64,000 bases of DNA from positions 2,542,001-2,606,000 of the forward strand of contig CP064985.1 of assembly GCA_016699675.1 (NCBI GenBank). Direction: 5' to 3'. Origin of the DNA: Austwickia sp. (lineage in GTDB: Bacteria > Actinomycetota > Actinomycetes > Actinomycetales > Dermatophilaceae). Positions 8,987 through 18,236 of the stretch are shown here, in pieces. Positions within the stretch are counted from its first letter, which is position 1, and every line of letters starts with the position of its first letter. The notes beneath the pieces were generated by a model, which saw only the letters and a list, made by a program, of their open reading frames with translations, was not told the DNA's origin and made no database searches. Position numbers and translations under genes: made by a program.

Positions 8987-9772
8987 ATGAGTCCGAACGT
9001 CAGCGTCGGCGACCGTGAGGTCGCGTTGGCCGGCACGATCCTGCGCGGCGAGGTCGGCTCCGGGGCGCACGGGATGGCGATCGTCGGCACCGACGATCGG
9101 GACGAGATGGGCGTGTACGTCGAGACGCCGGAGCAGGTCCTGGGCCTGGCGCCGGCCACCGGCCACTACGTCTCGCGGACCCAGCCGGAGGGTGTCCGGT
9201 CCGGCCCGGGCGACCTGGACCTGGTGCTGTACTCGCTGCACAAGTTCCTGCGGCTGGCCACGGCCGGCAACCCGACGGTGCTGACGATGCTCTACCTGCC
9301 GCGGTACGACGTGCTGGACGCGCGGGGTGAGCTGCTGCTGGCGGCGCGGGACGCCATCGTGTCCCGGCGGGCGGGCCGGCGCTATCTGGGCTATCTGGAC
9401 GGGCAGCGGGAGCGGATGCTGGGTCGGGGCAAGCAGTCGCACGTGCCGTACCGGCCGGAGCTGATCGAGCGGTTCGGGTACGACACCAAGTACGCCAGCC
9501 ACGCCCTGCGCCTCGGCCTGCAGGGCGTCGAGCTCATGTCGACCGGGATGCTGACCCTCCCGATGGCCGCCGCCGATCTGGCCGCCTGTCGCGAGGTCAA
9601 GACCGGCCAGGTGGACCGGGCGGAGGCGATGCGGCGGGTCGATGAGGCGCGGGCCCGGCTCGCGGACCTGCTGGAGGGGGCGGTGGCCGTCCCGGACGAG
9701 CCGAACCTGGCGCGCGTCAACGAGGTGATGTGCGCGGTGCAGGTCACGACGTGGGGCTGGCAGCGCAGCTGA
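8987..9772 (+). CDS. Predicted nucleotidyltransferase, DNA polymerase beta superfamily (RlaP-like)
   Basis: 261 residues with the pol-beta signature near the N-terminus: GSGAHGMAIVGTDDRDEMGV, in which GS starts the nucleotide-binding turn and the acidic pairs bind metal. A conserved segment DLDLVLYSLHKFLRLATAGNP and a helical domain with YASHALRLGLQGVELM follow. This is the pattern of the predicted nucleotidyltransferases annotated as RNA-repair-associated RlaP (COG3541-type). The ATG at 8987 follows a GAGGAGGAA ribosome site. No RNA ligase or other repair gene is adjacent, so a role in RNA repair is not supported by context here. Confidence 0.75.
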   Translation: MSPNVSVGDREVALAGTILRGEVGSGAHGMAIVGTDDRDEMGVYVETPEQVLGLAPATGHYVSRTQPEGVRSGPGDLDLVLYSLHKFLRLATAGNPTVLTMLYLPRYDVLDARGELLLAARDAIVSRRAGRRYLGYLDGQRERMLGRGKQSHVPYRPELIERFGYDTKYASHALRLGLQGVELMSTGMLTLPMAAADLAACREVKTGQVDRAEAMRRVDEARARLADLLEGAVAVPDEPNLARVNEVMCAVQVTTWGWQRS

Positions 9773-9929
9773 CTGCGCCACCGGCGCCCTGATCCGCGCG
9801 TCGGGTGCCCGGTCGATCGAACCGGGGCCCGGCCGCGCGACCGCCCCGGGGGTGGCGGCGAGGGCGGCCCGGCGTACGCCGTACGGTGGGAACCGCCCGG
9901 CTCATCCCACCCGCGACACCGGAGGCACC

Positions 9930-10349
9930 ATGACCGCCCCCATGCCCGGACCGCAGCACGGCTATCAGCCTTATCCCACGCATCCCACGCCGAGCAGCGA
10001 GGAGCGCTCGATGGCGCTGCTCGCCCACCTGTCGACGCTGGTCGCCATGGTGGTCAGCGTCGGCTGGCTCAGCTTCGTCGGCCCGCTCATCCTGTGGTTC
10101 ATCCACAAGGACAAGAGCGCGTTCGTACGGCAGAGCGCGGCCGGCGCGTTCAACTTCAACCTGTCGATGTGGGTGCTCTCGATCATCGGCTGGATCTGCA
10201 TCTTCACGCTGATCCTGGCCATCCCCGGAGTCATCCTGCTGGCCATCTCCGCCATCGGCCAGATCGTCTTCCACATCATCGGCGCGGTGCGCGCCAACCG
10301 CGGGGAGCTGTACCGCTACCCGATGCAGTTCATCCGCATCCTGTCGTAA
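9930..10349 (+). CDS. DUF4870 domain membrane protein
   Basis: 139 residues starting at the ATG that follows GGAGGCACC. A Pro/His/Tyr-rich cytoplasmic N-terminus (about 25 residues) is followed by SSEERSMALLAHLSTLVAMV and three to four hydrophobic segments near residues 30-60, 75-95 and 95-120. The motif IHKDKSAFVRQSAAGAFNFN is the hallmark of DUF4870 (Tic20-like) proteins. The family has no assigned biochemical role. It stands alone, between a 157-bp gap upstream and a convergent acyl-CoA dehydrogenase gene downstream. Confidence 0.85.
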   Translation: MTAPMPGPQHGYQPYPTHPTPSSEERSMALLAHLSTLVAMVVSVGWLSFVGPLILWFIHKDKSAFVRQSAAGAFNFNLSMWVLSIIGWICIFTLILAIPGVILLAISAIGQIVFHIIGAVRANRGELYRYPMQFIRILS

Positions 10350-10424
10350 GTCCACAACAGCTCAGGTTCGGGCCGGTCGCTCAGCGACTGGCCCGCACCT
10401 GGGGTCTTGAGTCTGCGAGCGTCG

Positions 10425-11579
10425 TCAGCGGCCGAGCAGGTGGCGGCCGATGACCAGGCGCTGGATCTGGTTGGTGCCCTCGAAGATCTGGGTCACCTTC
10501 GCCTCGCGCATGAAGCGCTCGACCGGGTAGTCCTTCGTGTATCCGGCGCCGCCGAAGACCTGTACGGCGTCCGTGGTCACCTTCATCGCCGCGTCGGTGG
10601 CCAGCAGCTTGGCGACCGAGGCCTCCTTGGACATCGGCTTGCCGGCGTCCTTGAGTCGGGCGGCGTGCAGATACGTCGCCCGCGCGCTCGTCACCGCGGC
10701 CTCCATGTCGGCGATCAGGAACGCCAGCCCCTGGAACTCGCCGATCTTCTTGCCGAACTGCTCGCGCTCGTTGGCGTAGGCGACCGAGGCATCGAGCGCC
10801 GACTGGGCCAGCCCCGTGGCGGCCGCGGCGATCCCGAGGCGGCCGTTGTCGAGTGCGGCGAGCGCGATCGACATGCCCTGGCCCTCGGCGCCGATGAGCT
10901 GGTCGGCGGGGACGCGGGCGCCGTCGAAGATGACCTCGCAGACCGTGTCGGAGTCGAGCCCCATCTTGCGCTCGGGCGGGGCGAAGCTCATGCCCTCGGT
11001 GCCCGCGGGCACGTGGAAGCAGGACAGCCCGCGGGGGCCGTCGTCGCTGGTCCGGGCGAAGACCGTGTAGAAGTCGGCGTGCCCGCCGCTGGAGATCCAT
11101 GCCTTGGAGCCGGTGAGGACGTAGGCGTCGCCGTCCATGGTGGCGTACGTCGAGATCGCGGCGACGTCGGAGCCGGCGTGCGGCTCGGACAGGCAGTAGG
11201 CGCCCAGTTGCGTGCCGCTGAGCATCCCCGGCAGCCACTGGTCCTTCTGCGCCTGGGAGCCGAAGTTGTACATCGGGAAGCAGGTCAGCGAGTGCACGGA
11301 CGTGCACACCGCGACGCTCATCCACGCGCTCGCGATCTCCTCGATGACCTGCAGGTAGACCTCATACGGTTGCTCGCCCCCGCCGTACTGCTCGGGGTAG
11401 GCCAGCGAGAGCAGACCCAGCTCGCCGAGGTGGGCGAACACCTCGCGGGGGAATGCGGCCTCGGCCTCGTACTGGTCGACGATGGGGCGCATCTGCTCGT
11501 CGCAGAACTCGCGCACCATGTCCATGAGCATGCGGGACTCGTCGGTCGGCATCAGTCGCGTCGCGGGCATGGCGGTCAC
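10425..11579 (-). CDS. Acyl-CoA dehydrogenase
   Basis: FAD-dependent acyl-CoA dehydrogenase of normal length (384 residues). N-terminal helical domain, then YCLSEPHAGSD (about residue 128) and the flavin/substrate-binding SKAWISSGGHADFYTVFAR. The C-terminal helical domain carries QVFGGAGYTKDYPVERFMREAK and the catalytic base in the IFEGTNQIQ motif. The enzyme should oxidise acyl-CoA to trans-2-enoyl-CoA; chain-length preference cannot be read from the sequence. It is a single-gene unit with no electron-transfer flavoprotein or other beta-oxidation gene beside it. Confidence 0.93.
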   Translation of the reverse strand: MTAMPATRLMPTDESRMLMDMVREFCDEQMRPIVDQYEAEAAFPREVFAHLGELGLLSLAYPEQYGGGEQPYEVYLQVIEEIASAWMSVAVCTSVHSLTCFPMYNFGSQAQKDQWLPGMLSGTQLGAYCLSEPHAGSDVAAISTYATMDGDAYVLTGSKAWISSGGHADFYTVFARTSDDGPRGLSCFHVPAGTEGMSFAPPERKMGLDSDTVCEVIFDGARVPADQLIGAEGQGMSIALAALDNGRLGIAAAATGLAQSALDASVAYANEREQFGKKIGEFQGLAFLIADMEAAVTSARATYLHAARLKDAGKPMSKEASVAKLLATDAAMKVTTDAVQVFGGAGYTKDYPVERFMREAKVTQIFEGTNQIQRLVIGRHLLGR

Positions 11580-11640
11580 CTTAGCCGGACGCGGGGGCGC
11601 GCGGGGGCGTACTCACCGGTCGGTTAACGCGTGTTCATCC

Positions 11641-12462
11641 TCAGGCGGCCGACGACTCCGAGCCGGCGAGCTCGTGCACGGACTCGGCCATCGTGCGCAG
11701 GTCGAGGACCGTCACCGACTCGGGCGGCACCTTCTCCCAGGTATCCGCCTCCAGCCCCGACGAGGCGAACACGACGGTGCCGTCGGGGAGGCGTCGCCGG
11801 CCCAGCCGGTAGTAGTCCGCGTCGTGGTGCGGCGGCATCGTCTCACCCGGGACCAGCCGGCCGTGGAACTCCTCCACCGGCACCACCGCGCCCGCCCAGG
11901 AGTGCACGACCACGAAATGGCGCTTGTCGAGCAGGACGGCGTTGAGGCTGGTCGCCGGGAAGGCGGCCCGGATCCGCGGCACGACCTCCCAGACCGCCTC
12001 CGGCAGCGAGGCACCTGCGCGCACCCGCGCGGCCACCAGCGCCAGGTAGGCCTCGCTGTCCGTCGAGCCCGCCACCCGCGTCGCCGCCAGCGGGTCCAAC
12101 ATCTCCCGCAGCCGGCGCACCGGGGTGATGCTCCCGTTGTGCACCAGCCCGACGGAGCCGTCCAGGAACGGGTGGGTGTTCCGTACGTCGACCGTGCCGA
12201 CGCTCGCCATCCGCAGGTGGGCCACCCCGGCGTACGCCGCCGGCGCCCCCAGCGCCGTTGTGAGGTCCTCGTCGAGCAGGCCGCCGTGCCCCGACCGGAA
12301 CCGCCGCAGCGACGTGCCACCCAACCCCGGCGCCAGCCACATCGCCCCCCAGCCGTCGCCGTGCAGCCGGGCCAGCCGCTGGAACTCCGCGCACGACGCC
12401 GCTCCCACGGTGTCGACGAACGTGCGCGGAGCCGCCGAGGCGAAGGCAAGGATTCGGCACAT
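11641..12462 (-). CDS. Class II glutamine amidotransferase (EgtC/YafJ-like)
   Basis: 273 residues beginning MCRILAF, so Cys2 becomes the N-terminal nucleophile as in class II (Ntn) amidotransferases. Other active-site segments are HGDGWGAMWLAP (about residue 35), HLRMASVG (about 82) and THPFLDGSVGLVHNGSI (about 96), followed by the STDSEAYLALV region. The fold fits the EgtC/YafJ group, which hydrolyses gamma-glutamyl bonds. It lies 22 bases downstream of a glutamate-cysteine ligase-like gene on the same strand. EgtA and EgtC make the same kind of pair in ergothioneine synthesis, but no egtB or egtD is visible, so the substrate is open. Confidence 0.82.
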   Translation of the reverse strand: MCRILAFASAAPRTFVDTVGAASCAEFQRLARLHGDGWGAMWLAPGLGGTSLRRFRSGHGGLLDEDLTTALGAPAAYAGVAHLRMASVGTVDVRNTHPFLDGSVGLVHNGSITPVRRLREMLDPLAATRVAGSTDSEAYLALVAARVRAGASLPEAVWEVVPRIRAAFPATSLNAVLLDKRHFVVVHSWAGAVVPVEEFHGRLVPGETMPPHHDADYYRLGRRRLPDGTVVFASSGLEADTWEKVPPESVTVLDLRTMAESVHELAGSESSAA

Positions 12463-12484
12463 CAGAGGTGGGGTCCTTCGCTGC

Positions 12485-13975
12485 TCAGTGGGTCGCCGAC
12501 GGGTGGCGCTCGGGCGGCCGGGGTCGCCAGCCGAACCGCCCAGGAGCCGATCCTGGCACCTCTCGAAGCGCGGCGGGCTCGCCCGCGGCGGCGCGTGTCG
12601 CGGGGCCCCCGCAGCGCGGGCAGCGGAACAGCGTGGGGGCGTCGGTGGCGGGGATGACGACGTCGAATCGGCCGCAGCCGACGGGGCAGCCGTAGGCGAC
12701 GACGGGTCCCGGCTGGCCCACCGACAGGTCGGCCGCGTTCGTCGGGTCCGCGCCCGGGTTCGGCGCGCCCGTCACGGTCGTTGTGCCCGGCATCCCGATC
12801 TGGCCGGCCGAGGCCGTCTCGGCGAGGACCTGGTCCACGACGTCGGCGAGGCGCCCCCGGACGGCGTACGCGCGTCGCTGCCGGTCCGCCGACGATCCGG
12901 AGGCGAGGGTCGCTCGGGCGAGCCCGCGGACGTACGACCAGTCCTCGGTGCGCCGCAGCTGCGGTTCGAGCAGCTGGACCAGGTCGGTGACGACGTCCCG
13001 CGCCGGCCGCGGGAAGCCCGTGACCGGGTCCATGAGGTCGCCGGACAGCCCCGAGCGGGCCGCCCGCCACACGGCCGCCCGGGCCAGCACGGGGGAGCGC
13101 GGCTCGGCCACGGCGCCCGCCTGCCGGGCCGCGACCGCGCGGTCGACCAGCGCCCGGAACAGCCCGGCGATCAGCACGATCGTGTCCACGGACGGGCAGG
13201 AGTCGCAGATCCGCAGCTCCAGGGTGGGAGCGACGAGGGCCGGCCGGATGTCGAAATACATCATCCCCTCGTCGAGCGCGACGCCGGCGCGGGCGAGTTC
13301 GGCGATGAGCGCGTCGTACTCCCCCGCCGTCGTCGCCCCCGAGGTCAGGCCCGTCGTGGGCCAGCGGGACCAGACCAGCGAGCGCGAGCTGGCGTAGCCG
13401 GTGTCGTGCCCGCGGGCGTCGTACGGCGAGCTGGCGCTGAGCGCGAGGAGGACGGGCAGGTACGGCGCCACGAGCTCCGCCACCGCCAGCGCCTCGTCCC
13501 GATCCGGCAGCTCGACGTGAACCTGGGTGCCGCAGATCAGCTGCTCGTCGGCGAGGACGCCGTACTGACTGCGCATCCACCGGTAGCGCGCGCGGTCGGT
13601 GACGGGCGGCGCCGTCGGGCCAAGGAGCGGCGCGGTGCCCGCGGCCAGGACGCCCAGGCCAAGGTCCCGAGCAGCCCGCCGCAGCGTCGTGCGGCGAGCG
13701 AGGAGCTCCTGGTGCAGCTCGGGGAGCCGTACGACGACGTCGGTGTTGGTCTCGATCATGCTGGAGTTCATCTCCGGCACGAACGGGCCGCCGTCGAGGG
13801 CCCGCAGCAGCTCAGCGGCCTGCGGGGTGACCCGGCGGCTGGCGAGGTCGACGAGGTGGAACTCCTCTTCGACGCCGAGGCTTCGTAGTACGCCGACGGA
13901 GCGCAGGGGCGGGGTCGTCGCGGATGAAGGGACCGCCGGGTGATCGACGGTCCGCGGGGGTCCGATTGTGGTCAT
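12485..13975 (-). CDS. Glutamate-cysteine ligase family 2 (YbdK-like carboxylate-amine ligase) with C-terminal zinc-ribbon extension
   Basis: 496 residues. Residues about 25-400 fit the GCS2 family: SLGVEEEFHLVD (ATP/metal-binding start), GGPFVPEMNSSMIETNT, TQVHVELPDRDEAL and PTLELRICDSCPSV. The enzyme should ligate an amine or amino acid to the gamma-carboxyl of glutamate. Unlike ordinary YbdK proteins of about 370 residues, it ends with a Gly/Pro/Asn linker and a small Cys-rich module, CPVGCGRFD...LFRCPRCGG, with a Cys pattern suitable for one zinc ion. A class II amidotransferase gene follows 22 bases later. It may be an EgtA-type enzyme, or a ligase for an unknown gamma-glutamyl product. 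Confidence 0.78.
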   Translation of the reverse strand: MTTIGPPRTVDHPAVPSSATTPPLRSVGVLRSLGVEEEFHLVDLASRRVTPQAAELLRALDGGPFVPEMNSSMIETNTDVVVRLPELHQELLARRTTLRRAARDLGLGVLAAGTAPLLGPTAPPVTDRARYRWMRSQYGVLADEQLICGTQVHVELPDRDEALAVAELVAPYLPVLLALSASSPYDARGHDTGYASSRSLVWSRWPTTGLTSGATTAGEYDALIAELARAGVALDEGMMYFDIRPALVAPTLELRICDSCPSVDTIVLIAGLFRALVDRAVAARQAGAVAEPRSPVLARAAVWRAARSGLSGDLMDPVTGFPRPARDVVTDLVQLLEPQLRRTEDWSYVRGLARATLASGSSADRQRRAYAVRGRLADVVDQVLAETASAGQIGMPGTTTVTGAPNPGADPTNAADLSVGQPGPVVAYGCPVGCGRFDVVIPATDAPTLFRCPRCGGPATRAAAGEPAALREVPGSAPGRFGWRPRPPERHPSATH

Positions 13976-14121
13976 CGTGACTCCTCTCGGTCGCCGGCGA
14001 TCGCCGACGCGTGCGAATCACGGTAAGAACGCGACGTTTCCGGCGTGTTGCCGCGGCGTTGTCACGCGGTAACGCGGTGTCGGTGCGGCGACCCGCAGGT
14101 GAGCCCGGCCGGTCGAACGTG

Positions 14122-14167
14122 TGACTGGGGCGTTATGCGTGCCCGGGGTCGCATAACGCCCCAGTCA
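14122..14167. terminator. Perfect 18-bp inverted repeat, probable terminator
   Basis: TGACTGGGGCGTTATGCG at 14122-14139 is followed by a 10-base loop and its exact complement at 14150-14167. It lies downstream of the MDMPI-type gene (ends 14203, minus strand) and upstream of the ligase start at 13975. No T-run follows, as is common for actinobacterial terminators. The length and perfection would also fit a dispersed palindromic repeat. The rest of the 227-bp gap shows nothing else. Confidence 0.6.
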
Positions 14168-14202
14168 GTTCACGGGTTACCCGGGCTGAAGGTCGTGGGG
14201 CC

Positions 14203-14859
14203 CTAGCCGAACGCGGGGAGGCGATCCGCGACGGCGCCGAGCGCCGTGGTCTCGGCGTCGGTGGGCTCCTGCCGTCCGGTGCCGAGCAGCAAGCAGCGCT
14301 CGTCGGTCCAGTCCCGGGGGAACTGGCAGCCGAGCAGCGCCTCGACGACGCGCCGCACCTCGCCCAGGCACCGGTCGTCGGGCGTCTCGGCCGTGGCGTC
14401 CGCCAGGTCCACGTGATGCACCGTCGCCTCGACCGCCAGGGTGTGCGCGAGGCCCGCCACCGTCAGCGCGTGCCCCTGGGTGCAGATCACCTCGTCGGGG
14501 TCGGCCCGATCCAGGGCGGTCAGCAGCGCCCGGGCGGTGCCGGCGAACTGGTCGGCCGGGCCCGTCGCCCGCGACCAGGCGCTCGCCATGATCCGTGTGC
14601 CGCGCAGGCCGCTCTGGGTCTCGTCGCCGCCGGGCTGCCAGGACCGCCAGTAGCTGACCTCGTCGGTGTCGGCCGCGGCGTGGGCCGGCGTGAAGAGCGC
14701 GACCAGCGCCCGTTGGCAGTCCGTCGACAGGTGCAGGAGCAGGTCTCGCACGGTCCAGCCAGGCAGCCGCGTCGGGTGCCATCCGGTCGCCTCATCCAGG
14801 CCGCCTGCGAGGCGCAGCCAGGGTCCGTACGCGGCGCGGAGCAGAGCGGTATCGGCCAC
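14203..14859 (-). CDS. MDMPI/DinB-superfamily protein (maleylpyruvate isomerase-type, mycothiol-dependent)
   Basis: 218 residues. The N-terminal MDMPI domain shows WHPTRLPGWTVRDLLLHLSTDCQRAL, with the His of LLHLS and a later HHVDLAD positioned as in metal-binding DinB-like four-helix bundles. A segment TGPADQFAGTARALL precedes the HALTVAGLAHTLAVEATVHHVDLA helix. Proteins of this family use mycothiol or another thiol in isomerisation or detoxification, but most members are uncharacterised. It is a single gene, convergent to nothing; a strong hairpin lies just downstream. Confidence 0.72.
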   Translation of the reverse strand: MADTALLRAAYGPWLRLAGGLDEATGWHPTRLPGWTVRDLLLHLSTDCQRALVALFTPAHAAADTDEVSYWRSWQPGGDETQSGLRGTRIMASAWSRATGPADQFAGTARALLTALDRADPDEVICTQGHALTVAGLAHTLAVEATVHHVDLADATAETPDDRCLGEVRRVVEALLGCQFPRDWTDERCLLLGTGRQEPTDAETTALGAVADRLPAFG

Positions 14860-14918
14860 CCCGGCAACCTATCGGGCACGCGCCGCCGACGGGGGCGCAG
14901 CGGAATGTCGGGGCCGCC

Positions 14919-16730
14919 TCAGCGGACCACCTCGCGTCGTTGTCCGTCCACCCGCCGGGTCCAACCGCGGGCGTCGAGGTGCTCGAGCAGCGGTACGGCG
15001 ACGCGGCGCGTCGTCCCCAGCGCCACGCGGGCCTCGGACAGCGTGAACGGCTGCGGCACCCCGGCGAGCACCCGCATGGCCTGCGCCGGGGCGACCGGTC
15101 GCAGCACGACGTCGCCGGGCAGGCGCAGCAGCCGGCCCACCCGGGCGGCGGCGGCGAGCTCCCGCGGGCCCAGGCCCGCCTCGGCCAGCTCGGCCGCTTC
15201 GGGGGCGACGAAGGGCGTCGCGGTGAGCCGGTCCTCGATGCGGCGCAGCCCCGCCTCGGCCGGCCCGAGATCCGTGCCCTGGTCCGGCAGGGCGACGCGG
15301 CCACCTGCGGAGTCGAGGCCGGCGGCGCGGGCCACCTCGGGGACCAGCCGCAGATCCGGCAGCCCGACGGCCGCGCGGGCCGCCTCGAACGTGAGCCGGG
15401 GGTCCAGCGGGTGGCTGGCGGCCCGCGCGGCCACCGCGGTCCGTAGGGCGTCGACCCAGGTTGCCCACGTGCCGGTGGCGACGTAGCGGTCGGCCACCCG
15501 ACGTACCCCCTCAGGCGGTTCCGGCGCATCCGGCAGTCCCAGCCCGACCGCGTCGGCGACGGCGAGGTGCCCGCGCCGGGCGACCTCGGCGACCAAGTCA
15601 AGCCGCGCGGGCGCGGCGGCCACCGTCGCGCCCCGGCGGGCCCCGGCCCCCCGGCGCCGCAGCTCCGGCGGATCGGCATCGACGACGAGCAGGCCGGTGA
15701 TGGCCTCGGCCGCGACGTCCGGGCCGCTGCCGGCTCCGGGGTCGCGCAGCAGGGCACGGTCCCCGACGGTCAGGGGCAGGGGCCGCGGCAACGTCAGGCG
15801 GGCGGCCCGGTCGGCGAGGGGACGCACCCGCACGGGGAGCGCGGCGGTGCCGACGTGCAGCGTGATCCGCTCGGGCAGGTCGCTCGCGGGCCGCGACAGC
15901 CGTACGTCGAGCGCGTCGGCCAACCGCCACGCCGCCGGGGCGAGCAGCGCGTCGCCGCGACGGACCTCACCGGCGTCTACCCCCCGCAGATTGACCGCGA
16001 CGCGCGCCGTGGGCTCGACCCGGTCGCGGTGGCGCTCCAGCGCCTGCAGGCCGCGGACGCGCACCCGGCGCGGGCCGTCGGTCGCCGTGGCCAGCACGAG
16101 GTCGTCGCCCACCGCGACGGCGCCCTCGGCGAGCGTCCCCGTCACGACGGTGCCGGCGCCCTTGATCGTGAAGGACCGGTCGATCCACATCCGCAGCCGG
16201 GCGGCGGGATCCGGACGGGGCAGGTCCTCGATCAGGGCCGCCAGCCCGGCGCGCACGTCGTCGAGTCCGGCGCCGGTGCGCGCAGAACAGGCAACCGCGC
16301 GCACCTCGCCCAGCGACGACCGAGCCAGACGGGACCGGGCGTCGGCGAGGGTGCCCGCGGTCCGCTCCGGACCCGCCAGGTCGGCGCGGGTGACGACGAG
16401 GAGACCGTGCCTGAGGGCGAGCGCGTCGCAGGCCGCGAGGTGCTCCGCGGACTGCGGGCGCCAGCCCTCGTCGGCCGCCACGACGAACATGACCGCCGGC
16501 GCGGGGCCGAGGCCGGCCAGCATGTTGCCGATGAACCGTCGGTGGCCGGGTACGTCGACGAAGGCGACTGTGCGGCCGCCGGGCAGTTCGGTCCACGCGT
16601 ACCCGAGGTCGATCGTCAGCCCCCGCCGGCGCTCCTGCTCCCAGCGGTCCGGCTCGATCCCGGTGAGCCCGCGGACGAGGGTCGACTTGCCGTGGTCGAC
16701 GTGGCCCGCGGTGGCGATGACGTCCATCAC
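14919..16730 (-). CDS. selB: Selenocysteine-specific translation elongation factor SelB
   Basis: 603 residues. The N-terminal GTPase shows the P-loop GHVDHGKSTLVRGLTG, the switch motif DVPGHRRFIGNMLAG and the nucleotide-specificity region VVTRADLAG. EF-Tu-like domains 2 and 3 follow (KGAGTVVTGTLAEGAV), and winged-helix domains occupy about residues 420-603 for SECIS binding. SelB carries Sec-tRNA to UGA codons marked by a SECIS hairpin. The start overlaps the selA stop by four bases (ATGA), so the two are coupled. Its client in the window is fdhG. Confidence 0.96.
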   Translation of the reverse strand: MMDVIATAGHVDHGKSTLVRGLTGIEPDRWEQERRRGLTIDLGYAWTELPGGRTVAFVDVPGHRRFIGNMLAGLGPAPAVMFVVAADEGWRPQSAEHLAACDALALRHGLLVVTRADLAGPERTAGTLADARSRLARSSLGEVRAVACSARTGAGLDDVRAGLAALIEDLPRPDPAARLRMWIDRSFTIKGAGTVVTGTLAEGAVAVGDDLVLATATDGPRRVRVRGLQALERHRDRVEPTARVAVNLRGVDAGEVRRGDALLAPAAWRLADALDVRLSRPASDLPERITLHVGTAALPVRVRPLADRAARLTLPRPLPLTVGDRALLRDPGAGSGPDVAAEAITGLLVVDADPPELRRRGAGARRGATVAAAPARLDLVAEVARRGHLAVADAVGLGLPDAPEPPEGVRRVADRYVATGTWATWVDALRTAVAARAASHPLDPRLTFEAARAAVGLPDLRLVPEVARAAGLDSAGGRVALPDQGTDLGPAEAGLRRIEDRLTATPFVAPEAAELAEAGLGPRELAAAARVGRLLRLPGDVVLRPVAPAQAMRVLAGVPQPFTLSEARVALGTTRRVAVPLLEHLDARGWTRRVDGQRREVVR

Positions 16731-18187
16731 GCCGGCGTTCCGGGTGAGCGCGGCGTTCCGGCTGAGCCGGGCGTCGCCGGCGTCCCCGGGACGTCGGTGC
16801 GACTCGGGCGGCCCAGCCGCTCCGTCGCGGCAGCCACGGCTGCGGCGACGTCGCCAAGCTCTGCTTGCTCCAGGCAGCGGGGGTCCAGCAGGCAGCGGCC
16901 CGCCTCGACCCGCGCCACGACGAGGGGGTCGCCGGCGCGCAGCTCTGCGGCGAACGCGACGGGGAGCGCGACGGCCCAGCCGGTCAGCTCGACGCCGGGT
17001 GCCCCGCCCCCGCCGATGCGGCCGGCGGCGGGGACGACGCTCGGGGCCAGCTCCGGCGTGGCGGCGGCGACGCGCGCCGCGAGGTCCTCGGCGAGGATGC
17101 GCAGGTCGTCGGGGGTGCGCCGACGGTACGTCGTTACCGGTGGCTCGGGCCCGCGCAGCGTGGCCTCCAGCGCGGCCAGCGTGAGCTTGTCGACGCGGAA
17201 GGCGCGCTGCAGCGGGTGCCGGCGCAGCCGGGCCACGAGGTCGGTGCGGCCGAGGACGAGGCCGGCCTGGGGTCCGCCGAGGAGCTTGTCGCCCGAGCAG
17301 GTGACGAGGTCAGCCCCCGCGGCCAGCGCGGTCGTGGCGTCCGGCTCCGCCGGCAGCGCGGGGTCGGGGTGCAGCAGGCCGCTGCCGATGTCGACGACCA
17401 GCGGCAGGCCGCGAGCCCGGCCGAGTTCGGCCAGCTCTTCGACGCCGGCCTCGGCGGTGAAGCCCTCGACCCGGAAGTTGCTGGGGTGGATCTTGAGCAG
17501 GGCGCCGACGCCGCCCGGGTCCCGGTCGAGGGCCGACGCATAGTCGGTCAGGCGGGTGCGGTTCGTCGTCCCGACCTCGGCGATGCGCACTCCCGTCGAG
17601 GCGATCAGGTCGGGCAGCCGGAAGCCGTCGCCGATCTCGACCAGTTCCCCCCGCGAGACGAGCACGCTGCTGCCCGCAGCAAGCGCCGTCACCGCCAGCG
17701 ACAGGGCCGCGGCTCCGTTGTTGACGATCAGCGCCGCCTCTGCGGCCGGGCAGGCCTCCAGCACGGCCGAGACGGTGCCCTGACCTCGGACGCCGCGCCC
17801 GCCGGTGGCCGCGTCGTACTCGACGTCGACGTACCCGCTCGCCTCCGCGGCCGCCGCCCGCGCCGCTGCGGACAGCGGCGCCCTCCCCAGGTTGGTATGC
17901 ACGACGACCCCGGTCGCGTTGAGGGCGCGACGCGCTCGGCTCGGCCGGTACGGCGCCGTGCCGGCCAGCGCCACCGCGCGGTCGCGGACCTCCTCCGGCG
18001 CCAGGGCGCCGCTCCGGGCCTCCTCCTGGGCGGCCGCGATGGCCGCCTTGACGAGGCCGGTCCCCGACGTCCGCGCGAGCTGCGCGAGCCCCGCGTCGGC
18101 GAGCAGATCATCGGTGCGCGGGATCCGTCGCCGGGGGTCCTGCCCGGGCTGCCGGTCGTCCCGCCCGGCCGTCGTGTCCCTGCCCAT
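16727..18187 (-). CDS. selA: L-seryl-tRNA(Sec) selenium transferase SelA
   Basis: PLP-dependent enzyme converting Ser-tRNA(Sec) to Sec-tRNA(Sec) with selenophosphate. The PLP lysine lies in CSGDKLLGGPQAGLVLGR, and the N-terminal tRNA-binding region has RRIPRTDDLLADAGLAQL. Other family marks are NATGVVVHTNLGRAPLS and VEYDAATGGRGVRG. I chose the ATG at 18187 (MGRDTTAGR, about 486 residues) because it gives family length; the upstream extension in the open frame to 18505 runs under the divergent DUF402 gene. A low-complexity GTPGSAGTP-type tail ends the protein. selB follows with an ATGA overlap. Confidence 0.95.
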   Translation of the reverse strand: MGRDTTAGRDDRQPGQDPRRRIPRTDDLLADAGLAQLARTSGTGLVKAAIAAAQEEARSGALAPEEVRDRAVALAGTAPYRPSRARRALNATGVVVHTNLGRAPLSAAARAAAAEASGYVDVEYDAATGGRGVRGQGTVSAVLEACPAAEAALIVNNGAAALSLAVTALAAGSSVLVSRGELVEIGDGFRLPDLIASTGVRIAEVGTTNRTRLTDYASALDRDPGGVGALLKIHPSNFRVEGFTAEAGVEELAELGRARGLPLVVDIGSGLLHPDPALPAEPDATTALAAGADLVTCSGDKLLGGPQAGLVLGRTDLVARLRRHPLQRAFRVDKLTLAALEATLRGPEPPVTTYRRRTPDDLRILAEDLAARVAAATPELAPSVVPAAGRIGGGGAPGVELTGWAVALPVAFAAELRAGDPLVVARVEAGRCLLDPRCLEQAELGDVAAAVAAATERLGRPSRTDVPGTPATPGSAGTPRSPGTPA

Positions 18188-18236
18188 GGCGCCGACTCTA
18201 GGCTGACAACTCCGACCCCGCGACGAGAGGCGACCC

